From an uncultured Clostridia bacterium (GTDB lineage Bacteria > Bacillota > Clostridia > Oscillospirales > Ruminococcaceae): DNA of 56,015 nt. Each line of letters opens with the position of its first letter. Position 1 is the stretch's first letter. This document shows positions 7,104 to 15,016 of this stretch, piece after piece. Location of the stretch: assembly GCA_947588805.1 (NCBI GenBank), contig CANPYR010000011.1, forward strand, positions 1 to 56,015, read 5' to 3'. Both the position numbers and the translations under genes were made by a program. Under the pieces are notes generated by a model. The model worked only from the letters and a program-made list of their open reading frames with translations, made no database searches and was not told the DNA's origin.

Positions 7104-7274
7104 GAGCGGCGGCAAGATTCGCGGGGAAGGGCGGGAAAACATTGCCGGTTTTGTTCCCGTTCGACCGCCCTCAGCAAGCAGTATAGCTTCGGTTGTCTCA
7201 CGGACAAAACCCGGCAAGTTTGGAGGGCGCAGTCGGTAGTGAATCCGCAGTAAAGTAGCGAATCTCGCCGCCGC
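7104..7274 (+). repeat. Dispersed palindromic repeat, copy 2, split by an inserted module
   Basis: The left half (AGCGGCGGCAAGATTCGCGG..., 7104-7135) and the right half (GGGCGCAGTCGGTAG...GAATCTCGCCGCCGCT, about 7224-7274) are separated by about 88 bp. That insert begins AAAACATTGCCGGTTTTGTT and ends ACAAAACCCGGCAAG, i.e. it is itself an imperfect inverted repeat. The junction of left half plus insert recurs in reverse orientation at 14454-14517. Confidence 0.7.
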
Positions 7275-7368
7275 TGACACTTGCCCTTATACACGTTAGC
7301 GTAAAGGCAGAAACCCCCGAGCTCATCAATCAGAGCTCATTTCAGAATGAAATGAAGCTCCAAAGACC

Positions 7369-7452
7369 GCGGCGGCGAGGAGCGATAGAGGGCGGGAGGG
7401 TGGGGCTCAGTCGGTAGTAACTACATCAAAGCCGGCGATTCTCGCCGCCGCT
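7369..7452 (+). repeat. Dispersed palindromic repeat, copy 3
   Basis: An 84-bp copy: GCGGCGGCGAGGAGCG at the left, GGGCGGGAGGGTGGGG, the core CTCAGTCGGTAG, then a diverged inner right part and ATTCTCGCCGCCGCT at the right end. It is the most diverged of the complete copies inside, yet both terminal arms and the core are kept. Confidence 0.78.
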
Positions 7453-7693
7453 CAGCCCTATCCTATCCTCTCTCCACTCTGAATATGCATCAAAATGAAT
7501 ATTTCTGACATTTTCCGGCAGAAGTCTCCGTCTACCCGTAAAAAGTCTCGGAAATCCCGCGCTATACCTTTCGTTTCCTGCTTAAGAGATTATAATACAT
7601 CGCTTTAAAAGTTTCAAGATGCTGAAGACAATTTCGTATAGCTACACAATTTTTCAACAACAACCCCTCTTGCTTGTGTGATTTTTATAGCCC

Positions 7694-7733
7694 TTTATAC
7701 ATTTTTATGTATAAATATACATCATTTATACAT
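7694..7733. promoter_or_regulatory. Cluster of TTTATACAT sites upstream of the lysis genes
   Basis: TTTATACAT at 7694-7702, its exact inverse ATGTATAAA at 7707-7715 after a 4-bp gap, and TTTATACAT again at 7725-7733. The cluster ends 50 bp before the -35 box of the holin promoter. It looks like a multi-site operator; the binding protein is unknown. Confidence 0.45.
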
Positions 7734-7782
7734 GGCTGCTTTCGCATATCCCCACGAGTCCGGAATTTAGGACAGGTTCGGC

Positions 7783-7810
7783 TTGACAAAAATATAAATC
7801 GGAGTATCAT
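7783..7810 (+). promoter_or_regulatory. Promoter of the holin-lysozyme pair
   Basis: TTGACA (7783-7788), 16-bp spacer, TATCAT (7805-7810); about 53 bp from the holin ATG. Confidence 0.65.
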
Positions 7811-7863
7811 AGAATATAGAAGCGCCCCGCCGGGAGAGCTTTTAATTTTATGAAAGGTTTGAA

Positions 7864-8295
7864 ATGAAAAATCAATTTTGCTGCTTTTTGGGAGCGGTGG
7901 GAGGGATCGTCGCGTCGCTTTTCGGCGGCTGGGACAGCTCCGTCGTCACGCTCCTGATATTTATGGCCGCTGATTATGTCACCGGCCTTGCCGTCGCAGG
8001 AATTTTCCACCGTTCGCCTAAATCGTCTTCGGGCGCTCTGGAAAGCCGCGCCGGTTGGAAGGGACTCTGCAGAAAGGGAGTCACGCTTCTTATCATCCTT
8101 GTCTCCGCTCGGCTCGATCATGTTTTAGGCACGTCGTTTATCCGCGACGGAACCGTTATCGCGTTTATCGCAAACGAAACCGTCTCTATTATCGAAAACG
8201 CCGGGCTTATGGGGATACCTGTACCGAAAGCCGTCACAAGGGCTATAGAAGTTCTGAGAAAAGAGGAGGATGAAGATGGAAATAAAAGGGATTGA
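7864..8295 (+). CDS. Phage-type holin (toxin-secretion/TcdE-like family)
   Basis: A 143-residue protein with three to four hydrophobic stretches: about 6-22, 26-46 (TLLIFMAADYVTGLAVAGIF), 72-84 (GVTLLIILVSARL) and 95-110. The motif AADYVTG followed by an exposed SxxGxxGKxxR-like loop (here SSSGALESRAGWKGLCRKG) and ANETVSIIENAGLMGIPVPKAV near 103-124 are diagnostic of the PF05105 holin family, which makes pores that let endolysin or toxins cross the membrane. It overlaps the lysozyme gene at its 3' end, as in phage lysis cassettes. No other phage gene is nearby, so this may be a domesticated lysis/secretion module. Confidence 0.85.
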   Translation: MKNQFCCFLGAVGGIVASLFGGWDSSVVTLLIFMAADYVTGLAVAGIFHRSPKSSSGALESRAGWKGLCRKGVTLLIILVSARLDHVLGTSFIRDGTVIAFIANETVSIIENAGLMGIPVPKAVTRAIEVLRKEEDEDGNKRD

Positions 8296-8947
8296 CGTTT
8301 CATCACATCAGGCTCGCAGCTCCGGAAAGAAAAAGGGCGTTACAAAGATCAACTATTTTAATCTTAAAAGTAATGGCTACAGCTTTGTGATGCTCCGCGC
8401 AGGGTACGGAAGATTCCTCGCACAGAAGGACATATCCTTTGAAAGCAACTATTCGGCCGCGAAAGCCGCCGGGATAAGCGTGGGAGCATATCACTATTCC
8501 TACGCTCAGAGCGTGAACGAATCCAAGCAGGAAGCCGCGTGTTTTTTGAAGTGGATAGAGGGAAAGAAGCTCGACTATCCCGCGGCGTTTGACATCGAGG
8601 ACAAAAGCCTTAAAACGCTCTCGACGGAAAAACGCACCGATATCGCGCTCGCATGGCTTGAGACGGTAGAAAATGCGGGGTATTATTCAATGCTTTACTG
8701 CAACGCGGATTGGGCGAAAAACTGTCTCGACATGGAACGCCTTAAGCATTTCGACGTTTGGCTGGCATGCTACACCTCCGAGCAGAGGAGAAAGAAGCTC
8801 TATTCCCGCCCGATTTTAGGTATCTGGCAGTATACTTCGTCGCTAATTATACCCGGAGTATATTTAGGAAGACTTGACGGGGATACAGCTTATAAGGATT
8901 ACGGCGGGATAATCAAAGCGAATGGGTTAAACGGGACGGGAAAGTGA
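8276..8947 (+). CDS. GH25 lysozyme (N-acetylmuramidase)
   Basis: A 223-residue protein. The frame also has an ATG at 8270, but AGGAGG abuts it directly; the ATG at 8276 has the correct six-base spacing. GH25 hallmarks: GIDVSSHQ near residue 5 (first catalytic-site Asp), MLRAGYGR, GISVGAYHYSYA, the catalytic FDIED (Asp-x-Glu), GYYSMLYCN, and WLACYTSEQ with LGIWQYTS near the C-terminus. It cleaves beta-1,4 bonds between N-acetylmuramic acid and N-acetylglucosamine. No signal peptide or wall-binding domain is present, so export must depend on the holin whose gene it overlaps by 20 bp (translational coupling). Confidence 0.92.
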   Translation: MEIKGIDVSSHQARSSGKKKGVTKINYFNLKSNGYSFVMLRAGYGRFLAQKDISFESNYSAAKAAGISVGAYHYSYAQSVNESKQEAACFLKWIEGKKLDYPAAFDIEDKSLKTLSTEKRTDIALAWLETVENAGYYSMLYCNADWAKNCLDMERLKHFDVWLACYTSEQRRKKLYSRPILGIWQYTSSLIIPGVYLGRLDGDTAYKDYGGIIKANGLNGTGK

Positions 8948-8989
8948 TGGGTCGAGGGGAGCTGCGGGAACGGAGTTTATATGGGGTTA

Positions 8990-9022
8990 CAGCCGGCGGG
9001 CGATCTGCCGGCTGGTTTTTTT
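8990..9022 (+). terminator. Intrinsic terminator after the lysozyme gene
   Basis: CAGCCGGC-gggcgatct-GCCGGCTG followed by GTTTTTTT. Confidence 0.9.
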
Positions 9023-9156
9023 ATTATGGGGCGTTGCGTTTGGGGAGAGTATAAAATCTGAACGTTTTGATGAGAGGGTGCAAGTCAATGATTTAAAGGT
9101 TGAGGGTGCGCATATACGGGGGCTTTTTAACGTATTATTATATTTCAATTTTTTGA

Positions 9157-9243
9157 AGCGGCGGCGGGATGAGCGGGAGAGGGCGGGAGGGTGGGCGCAG
9201 TCGGTAGTGATTTAGCAGTAAAGTAGCGAATCCCGCCGCCGCT
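9157..9243 (+). repeat. Dispersed palindromic repeat, copy 4
   Basis: An 87-bp copy that is close to consensus: AGCGGCGGCGGGAT at the left and ATCCCGCCGCCGCT at the right form perfect 14-bp terminal inverted repeats, with GGGCGGGAGGGTGGGCGCAG and TCGGTAGTGATT between. It lies between two plus-strand genes, after the lysozyme terminator. Confidence 0.85.
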
Positions 9244-9280
9244 CTTCACTAAATAATTCGCCTCAGGCGACTCCCCTGAA

Positions 9281-9312
9281 TTTCTGACCTCTGACTTCTG
9301 ACCTCTGTTTTC
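9281..9312 (+). repeat. TCTGACCTCTGAC low-complexity tract
   Basis: TTTCTGACCTCTGACTTCTG continuing ACCTCTGTTTTCT: degenerate heptamer-like units of (C/T)TCTGAC. Similar tracts at 25748-25799 and, inverted, 29537-29576. Two of the three follow a palindromic repeat copy within 140 bp. Confidence 0.65.
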
Positions 9313-9352
9313 TTAACGGTCCTTCATCCCGTTGGCTCCCGCTATATTCCAT

Positions 9353-9381
9353 TTGACAAAGTCGTCAAAAGGTGCTATAAT
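9353..9381 (+). promoter_or_regulatory. Consensus promoter of the PF06541-type gene
   Basis: TTGACA (9353-9358), 17-bp spacer, TATAAT (9376-9381), both boxes perfect. It lies inside the longest open frame, which shows that the ATG at 9332 cannot be the start. Confidence 0.9.
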
Positions 9382-9415
9382 TTCTTATATATCGACTGAA
9401 AGGAAGGCTTTTTCG

Positions 9416-10171
9416 GTGTCGCTCTTACTTGCTCTTGCGTTTCTGTTCTTCATAGGCTCCTCCTACGGTTGGGTGCTTGAGCTTTTCTACCGCCGCTTCT
9501 TCTCCGCGGCGAACCCCGAACGAAAGTGGATAAACCCCGGCTTCTGCGTGGGACCCTATCTTCCGCTCTACGGCTCGGGGCTTTGCATCCTCTTCCTTAC
9601 GGCGCTTTTTGAAGATAAAATCATGTTTATCGACCCGGTTCCGCGTAAGCTTATTCTTTTTGTTTTCATGGCGGCGATGATGACCGTCATAGAATATATC
9701 GCTGGGATCGTAAGCTTAAAATGCTTTAACCTGAGACTCTGGGACTACAGAAACGAGTGGGGAAACATAAACGGCATAATCTGCCCGAAATTTTCTCTTA
9801 TCTGGGCGCTGATGGGCGCTGCGTACTATTTTCTTATCCACCCTAAAATTCTGAACGCGCTTTGGTGGCTGTCTCAGAATCTCGCCTTCAGCTTCTTCAT
9901 CGGACTTTTCTTCGGCGTTTTCATAATCGACGTTGCGTACTCATCTAATCTTGTGGTAAAGATCAAAAAGTACGCGGAGGAAAATAACGTAATAGTAAGA
10001 TACGAACACCTTAAATCTCATATAAGAAGCGTGCAGGAAAGCGCGAACGCAAAGGTGCATTTCTTCCTGCCGCTAAGCTCCGAGCGAAGCCTTTCGGAGC
10101 ATATCAGGGACATCATCGGAGAGCTTGAAACAGTAAAAGAAAAACGTAAAAACGTAAAAAAGGAAGGTTGA
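9416..10171 (+). CDS. PF06541-type membrane protein (putative ABC-transporter permease)
   Basis: A 251-residue protein started at GTG 9416, with AAAGGAAGG eight bases upstream and the promoter just before it. Membrane segments are at about 2-19, 45-62, 78-100, 122-140 and 150-172. GSSYGWVLELFYRR near 14-27 and INPGFCVGPYLPLYGSG near 41-57 are signature blocks of the PF06541 (CmpB-like) family, common in Clostridia and annotated as putative ABC permeases, although no ATPase partner is known to be needed. The C-terminal 60 residues are charged and probably cytoplasmic. It lies four bases before the next gene, so the two are cotranscribed. Confidence 0.82.
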   Translation: MSLLLALAFLFFIGSSYGWVLELFYRRFFSAANPERKWINPGFCVGPYLPLYGSGLCILFLTALFEDKIMFIDPVPRKLILFVFMAAMMTVIEYIAGIVSLKCFNLRLWDYRNEWGNINGIICPKFSLIWALMGAAYYFLIHPKILNALWWLSQNLAFSFFIGLFFGVFIIDVAYSSNLVVKIKKYAEENNVIVRYEHLKSHIRSVQESANAKVHFFLPLSSERSLSEHIRDIIGELETVKEKRKNVKKEG

Positions 10172-10175
10172 TAGG

Positions 10176-13100
10176 ATGTTATATAAAGCCGGTATCGACG
10201 TAGGCTCGACTACCGTCAAGCTTACCGTCCTTGACGAGAATAATATTCTTATATTCGGCCGCTATATGAGACATTGCGCGCATATACAGGAAACCCTTGC
10301 GGAGCTTCTGGGAGAAGCCGAGAAGGAGATCGGAAATATCGAAGCTTCGGTCGGCATAACCGGCTCCGGCTCGATAAATCTCGGAAAAGCGCTCGGGATA
10401 AAGTTTGTACAGGAGGTCTCGGCGGTCGCTTCCGCTCTTGAGCTTATAGCTCCGCAGACCGACGTAGCCATCGAGCTCGGCGGCGAGGACGCGAAGATCA
10501 TATACTTCCGCGGGGGTCTTGACGAGAGAATGAACGGAGTCTGCGCAGGCGGGACCGGTTCGTTTATAGATCAGATGGCGGCGCTTTTGCAGACCGACGC
10601 AGAAGGCTTAAACAACGAAGCGAAGAATTATAAGGAAATATACCCGATAGCCGCGCGGTGCGGAGTATTCGCAAAAACCGATATCCAGCCGCTTATAAAC
10701 GAGGGCGCGACAAAGGCCGATCTTGCCGCTTCCATTTTCCAGGCGGTTGTGAACCAGACCATCTCCGGCCTTGCCTGCGGAAAACCTATACGCGGCTGCG
10801 TAGCGTTTTTGGGCGGGCCGCTTCACTTTCTTACCGAGCTTAAAAAAGCTTTCATAAGGACCCTTAAGCTCACCCCCGAAAACGTAGTCGATCCCGAGAA
10901 CAGCCATCTCTTCGCGGCGATGGGCGCGGCTCTTGAATCTATGGACGAAAAGGCCGTAATGCTTGAGGATCTGCGTGAAAAGCTTTCAAACGGCGTTGAG
11001 ATGAAATTTGAGATCAAAAGGCTCGATCCGCTCTTCACGGGAGAAAGGGACTATAACGCCTTTTTAGCGCGCCACGGCTGCGCGGTGGTCGAAAAGGGAG
11101 ATCTGTCGGAGTATAAGGGAAAGTGCTTCCTTGGGATCGACGCGGGTTCTACCACAACGAAGCTCGCGCTTATTTCCGAGGACGGAAGGCTCTTATATTC
11201 ATACTATACCAACAACAAAGGAAATCCCGTCGCGGCGGCTCAGGGCGCGATGGCAGAGCTTAAAACCAAGCTTCCCGAGGGCGCGGAAATTGCCTTCGGC
11301 TGCTCTACGGGATACGGAGAAGCGCTTTTAAAATCCGCTTTCTGTCTTGACGAGTCCGAGGTAGAAACGGTCGCGCATACGACTGCGGCGGCGTTTTTCG
11401 ACCCCGAGGTCGACTGTGTTTTGGATATAGGCGGGCAGGATATGAAGTGCATAAAGCTGAAAAACGGCTCTGTCGACAACGTTCTATTAAACGAAGCGTG
11501 CTCCTCGGGCTGCGGAAGCTTCATCGAAAGCTTCGCTAATTCTCTCGGGTATACCGCCGAGGATTTTGCCAAAGAAGCTTTATTTGCAAAAAATCCCGTG
11601 GACCTCGGAACAAGGTGCACGGTGTTCATGAATTCAAACGTAAAGCAGGCTCAGAAAGAGGGCGCGCCGGTTTCGGATATATCGGCGGGGCTTGCGTATT
11701 CGGTCATCAAAAACGCTTTATATAAAGTTATAAAGCTTGCGGACCCAAAAGAGCTCGGCGAGCATATAGTCGTTCAGGGCGGCACGTTTTACAACAAAGC
11801 GGTCCTTCGGGCGTTTGAGAGGATCGCTGGCGTGAACGCTACCTGCCCCGATATCGCTGGGATAATGGGGGCGTTCGGCGCGGCTTTGATCGCTAAAAAC
11901 AGGTATAAGGGACAGAAGTCCTCTATGCTTCCGATAGACGATATTATTTCCATGACCGTCAAGACCACGACGGCAAGGTGCGGAAAATGCACCAATAACT
12001 GTATGCTCACCGTCTCTCACTTCCCCGGCGGCAGAAAGCATATTACCGGAAACAGGTGCGAAAGAGGACTCGGCTCGGAGCAAAAGGGAGTCAAGGGAGC
12101 AAATCTTATTGAATTTAAGAGAAAACGCATTTTCGACTACGTTCCTTTAACGGAGGAAAACGCGCCGAGGGGCGTTATCGGCATTCCGAGAGTGCTTAAT
12201 ATGTATGAAAACTATCCGTTCTGGGCAACTTACTTCAAAGAGCTCGGATTCAGAGTAGTTTTGTCGCCGCTTTCGGACAGAAAGCTTTACGAGCTCGGGA
12301 TGGAATCTATTCCCTCCGAGTCGGAATGCTATCCCGCGAAGCTCTCTCACGGGCATGTGCAGTGGCTTATAGATCACGGGGTGAAAACTATCTTCCATCC
12401 CTGCGTATTCTACGAGCACCAGGAGACGAGACAGGCGCAGAATCACTATAACTGCCCTATCGTCGCCGCATACCCGGAAAATCTTAAAAACAACATAGAG
12501 GAGATCGCTGACGGCGAGGTTAAATATGTCAGGCCGTTCATCGCTTTCACCGACGAAAAAACCGCCGCGGATAGGCTCGTCAGGATGTTTACAAAGCAGT
12601 TCGGAATTCCCGAGGAGGAAATCCGCGCGGCCGTTCACAAGGCTTGGGAGGAGCAGCTGAAGGCTAAGGCGGATATAAGAGCCGAGGGCGCGAGAGTTCT
12701 TAAAGAGATGGAGCAAAGAGGAGGAAGAGGGATAGTCTTAGCCGGCAGGCCGTATCACATCGATCCCGAGATAAACCACGGCGTTCCGGAGCTGATAGCT
12801 TCCTACGGTCTCGACGTTTTCTCCGAGGACAGCCTTCCTATAGATTTTGACCCCGAACGTCCTGTGAGAGTGGTAGATCAGTGGGTATACCATTCAAGAC
12901 TTTACTCCGCTGCGGAGTTCGTAAGGCTCCGCGACGATCTGGAGCTTATACAGCTCAATTCGTTCGGCTGCGGGCTTGACGCAGTCACCACGGATCAGGT
13001 TTCCGAGATCTTAGAGGGCTCGAACAAGCTTTACACGGTCTTAAAAATAGATGAAGTAAACAACCTGGGCGCGGTGAGAATAAGGATCCGAAGCCTTATC

Positions 13101-14432
13101 GCGGCGATGAATCAGAGAAAGGATATGAAGATATTCGCCGAGCCTAAGCCGATTACATATCACAGCACAGTCTTTACAAAAGAGATGTTTAAAGAGGGCT
13201 ACACCATTTTAGCCCCGCAGATGTCGCCGATACACTTTGAGGTCTTGGAGCCGGTCTTTAAGCACTACGGCTTTAACATCGAGGTTCTTTCAAACGACAA
13301 CCGAAACGCCATCGATACCGGGCTTAAGTTTGTGAATAACGACGCGTGTTTCCCGTCTATAACCGTAGTCGGCCAGGTCATGGATGCGGTATTATCCGGA
13401 AAATACGACGTAAATCGCTTAGCGGTTATTATGACTCAGACCGGAGGCTGCTGCAGGGCTTCAAACTACGTAGGATTCATAAGAAGAGCTCTCGACAAGG
13501 CCGGGCTGTCGCAGATCCCGGTCATATCTCTTAACGCCAACGGGATGGAAAAATCCGAGGGCTTTAAGATCACGCTCCCGCTTCTTTTGGCGGCGGGAAA
13601 GGGCGTTGTATACGGAGACCTTTTCATGCGCTGTCTGTACCGCGTAAGGCCCTACGAAAAGGTAAAAGGATCTGCGGATAAGCTTCATAAAAAGTGGCTT
13701 AAAATCTGCACCGAACAGCTTATAACCAAAAATTACAAGATGAGCTACCGCGAGATCTGCGAGGGAATAGTCAAAGATTTCGACTCTCTACCGCTTGTAG
13801 AAGGGCTTATAAAGCCGCGAGTCGGGATTGTCGGGGAGATCCTTGTAAAATATATGCCGCTTGCCAACAATCATCTTGTGGAGCTTTTGGAGTCCGAGGG
13901 CGCGGAAGCGGTAGTGCCGGATCTTATGGACTTTATGAATTATTCTGTATATAACGCCGAATATAAGCACGAATTTTTAGGCGCTTCGCTGAAATCCGCG
14001 ATAGTTTCGCGAGTCAGCGTCGCGGCGATTGCATGGCTGAGAAAGCCGGCTGTCAGCGCGCTTCAGAATAGCAAAAGATTTGAAGCGCCTATGCCGATCA
14101 AGGACGTAGCGAAGCTTGCAAAGCAGTTTCTGAGCCTTGGGAACCAGTACGGCGAAGGCTGGTTCCTGACGGGAGAGATGGCGGAGCTTTTAGAGAGCGG
14201 CGTGCCGAATATAGTCTGCATACAGCCGTTTGCGTGCCTGCCGAATCACGTCGTCGGAAAAGGGATGATAAAGCATCTCAAGAAGGTTTATCCGCAGGCG
14301 AATATCGCAGCTGTTGATTACGATCCGGGCGCTTCGGAGGTAAACCAGCTGAACAGGATAAAGCTTATGCTCAGCGCGGCGCGAAGGAGCGAGAGATTGA
14401 CTGAGGAGAAGGCAGGGATTACGGCTGACTAA
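10176..14432 (+). CDS. Giant acyl-CoA dehydratase activase-related protein
   Basis: A 1418-residue cytoplasmic protein. Two BadF/BcrA-type ASKHA ATPase domains lie in tandem: the first starts GIDVGSTTVKL at residue 6 and includes GGEDAK, AGGTGSFIDQM and FLGGPLHF; the second starts GIDAGSTTTKL near 319 and includes DIGGQDMKC, SSGCGSFIE and GTRCTVFMNS. A Cys cluster RCGKCTNNC follows near 600. Then comes a DUF2229 region (about 655-880) and a C-terminal part resembling the D-component of 2-hydroxyacyl-CoA dehydratases, with GGCCRASNY. True activators (HgdC/HadI) are about 260 residues and use ATP to push one electron into a dehydratase via a 4Fe-4S cluster. This long version is widespread in anaerobes but its reaction is not established. 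SD AGGATAGGATG-like (AAAGGAAGG) four bases after the preceding gene. Confidence 0.88.
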   Translation: MLYKAGIDVGSTTVKLTVLDENNILIFGRYMRHCAHIQETLAELLGEAEKEIGNIEASVGITGSGSINLGKALGIKFVQEVSAVASALELIAPQTDVAIELGGEDAKIIYFRGGLDERMNGVCAGGTGSFIDQMAALLQTDAEGLNNEAKNYKEIYPIAARCGVFAKTDIQPLINEGATKADLAASIFQAVVNQTISGLACGKPIRGCVAFLGGPLHFLTELKKAFIRTLKLTPENVVDPENSHLFAAMGAALESMDEKAVMLEDLREKLSNGVEMKFEIKRLDPLFTGERDYNAFLARHGCAVVEKGDLSEYKGKCFLGIDAGSTTTKLALISEDGRLLYSYYTNNKGNPVAAAQGAMAELKTKLPEGAEIAFGCSTGYGEALLKSAFCLDESEVETVAHTTAAAFFDPEVDCVLDIGGQDMKCIKLKNGSVDNVLLNEACSSGCGSFIESFANSLGYTAEDFAKEALFAKNPVDLGTRCTVFMNSNVKQAQKEGAPVSDISAGLAYSVIKNALYKVIKLADPKELGEHIVVQGGTFYNKAVLRAFERIAGVNATCPDIAGIMGAFGAALIAKNRYKGQKSSMLPIDDIISMTVKTTTARCGKCTNNCMLTVSHFPGGRKHITGNRCERGLGSEQKGVKGANLIEFKRKRIFDYVPLTEENAPRGVIGIPRVLNMYENYPFWATYFKELGFRVVLSPLSDRKLYELGMESIPSESECYPAKLSHGHVQWLIDHGVKTIFHPCVFYEHQETRQAQNHYNCPIVAAYPENLKNNIEEIADGEVKYVRPFIAFTDEKTAADRLVRMFTKQFGIPEEEIRAAVHKAWEEQLKAKADIRAEGARVLKEMEQRGGRGIVLAGRPYHIDPEINHGVPELIASYGLDVFSEDSLPIDFDPERPVRVVDQWVYHSRLYSAAEFVRLRDDLELIQLNSFGCGLDAVTTDQVSEILEGSNKLYTVLKIDEVNNLGAVRIRIRSLIAAMNQRKDMKIFAEPKPITYHSTVFTKEMFKEGYTILAPQMSPIHFEVLEPVFKHYGFNIEVLSNDNRNAIDTGLKFVNNDACFPSITVVGQVMDAVLSGKYDVNRLAVIMTQTGGCCRASNYVGFIRRALDKAGLSQIPVISLNANGMEKSEGFKITLPLLLAAGKGVVYGDLFMRCLYRVRPYEKVKGSADKLHKKWLKICTEQLITKNYKMSYREICEGIVKDFDSLPLVEGLIKPRVGIVGEILVKYMPLANNHLVELLESEGAEAVVPDLMDFMNYSVYNAEYKHEFLGASLKSAIVSRVSVAAIAWLRKPAVSALQNSKRFEAPMPIKDVAKLAKQFLSLGNQYGEGWFLTGEMAELLESGVPNIVCIQPFACLPNHVVGKGMIKHLKKVYPQANIAAVDYDPGASEVNQLNRIKLMLSAARRSERLTEEKAGITAD

Positions 14433-14453
14433 AGCCTTGATGAGGGATGATGT

Positions 14454-14517
14454 GGGCGGTCGAGTGGGAACAAAAAACGGCAATGTTTTCCCGCCCTCTC
14501 CCGCGAATCTCGCCGCC
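14454..14517 (-). repeat. Partial palindromic repeat, inverted copy 6 with the 7135-type insert
   Basis: Read on the minus strand: GGCGGCGAGATTCGCGGGAG, AGGGCGGGAAAACATTGCCG and TTTTTTGTTCCCACTCGACC-GCCC. This matches the left half plus insert of copy 2 (7104-7171) almost base for base, so left half plus insert forms a second subtype of the element. The CAGTCGGTAG half is absent. Confidence 0.7.
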
Positions 14518-14698
14518 GTACGAAGGCTTTCTGCTTCTGACTTTTAATTTTTTACAAGCATAATGCTTAGTAACTGAAACTATAGTTTTCTGACTCTGAT
14601 TTTCATTTTGTTCTATCGCCGGGCTGGTCTGGTTTTGACAGCATTGGCTGTCAAAAGGGGAGACGGCCTGCGGCGTCTCCCCGGGCCCCTCTTTGGCG

Positions 14699-14761
14699 AT
14701 ACGCTTCGCTTATTGTGCATATGCTTTGCTTATTCTTGTGTATATGCTTTGCTTATGAGTG
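14699..14761 (+). repeat. Three tandem units of about 21 bp (ATATGCTTTGCTTAT)
   Basis: ATACGCTTCGCTTATTGTGC, then ATATGCTTTGCTTAT plus TCTTGTGT, then ATATGCTTTGCTTAT plus GAGTGT. The unit length drifts from 20 to 23 bp. Confidence 0.75.
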
Positions 14762-14805
14762 TTTCGCGCCTGCGGGCGCGACCAAAGGTCGTTGCGATTA
14801 TAACT

Positions 14806-14836
14806 CTTTTCAAGGCTCCTGTGGAGCCTTGAAAAG
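14806..14836. terminator. Perfect 14-bp hairpin
   Basis: CTTTTCAAGGCTCC-tgt-GGAGCCTTGAAAAG. A T run is inside the 5' arm and GCAAGTTTTAACG follows. It could terminate readthrough on either strand or be part of the repeat mosaic. Confidence 0.6.
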
Positions 14837-14872
14837 CAAGTTTTAACGCTACGATTTCTGTCCCCCCTGGAC

Positions 14873-14915
14873 ACCTGCGGCCTTTTGAGGAAAGGCCGGC
14901 GAAACCTTTTTAATT
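14873..14915 (+). repeat. 43-bp hairpin leader module, copy upstream of HTH-M18
   Basis: ACACCTGCGGCCTTTTGAGG-AAAGGCCGGCGAAACCTTTTT: the inverse complement of 7049-7090, and again pointing toward the following gene start, here about 100 bp away. Confidence 0.7.
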
Positions 14916-15016
14916 CCACTCTTTTTAAAAGCGACTGCTGTTTTTCATTTTCCGGCTCTTTAAAACCTTTGATCCACATTATCCATAATATACCTAATCA
15001 CAATGGAGGAATTCCA

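Larger units (their letters stand above)
6990..7782. other. About 800-bp repeat-filled spacer between coaX and the holin gene
   Basis: Divergent spacer holding the hairpin module (7049), repeat copies 2 and 3, several small dyads such as TCATTTC-agaat-GAAATGA near 7338-7356, and the TTTATACAT cluster at 7694-7733. No credible coding frame: the open frames through it use GC-skewed repeat sequence and lack ribosome sites. Confidence 0.7.
14433..15016. other. 584-bp mosaic of repeats between the activase and HTH-M18 genes
   Basis: It contains, in order: partial copy 6 of the palindromic repeat; TTTTGACAGC (14633-14642) with GCTGTCAAAA (14647-14656), directly followed by GGGGAGACG...CGTCTCCCC (14657-14682), which shares GTCAAAAGGGGA-ACCGCCTGCGGCG-like sequence with 5413-5438; a three-unit tandem repeat; a perfect 14-bp hairpin; and the 43-bp leader module. 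I find no coding frame and no clear promoter for the gene at 15017. Confidence 0.75.

Noticed and set aside
6990..7280. 97-codon N-terminal extension of coaX
   Set aside because: Passes through repeat modules, gives Arg/Pro-rich sequence, and the internal ATG has an AGGAGG and begins the conserved DAGNTN motif.
7864..8947. Prophage
   Set aside because: Only holin and lysozyme are present; no capsid, tail, integrase or replication genes are found within several kilobases.
5260..9243. CRISPR array suggested by the regularly similar repeats
   Set aside because: Copies are 84-87 bp, hundreds to thousands of bases apart, palindromic over their whole length, and not separated by uniform spacers.
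12147..12716. 189-codon minus-strand frame within the activase-like gene
   Set aside because: Lies wholly inside a conserved 1418-residue gene and has no start signal.
14885..15016. 44-codon N-terminal extension of the HTH-M18 protein
   Set aside because: It starts inside the 43-bp repeat module, has no SD, and the internal ATG has a good one at the normal beginning of an XRE domain.
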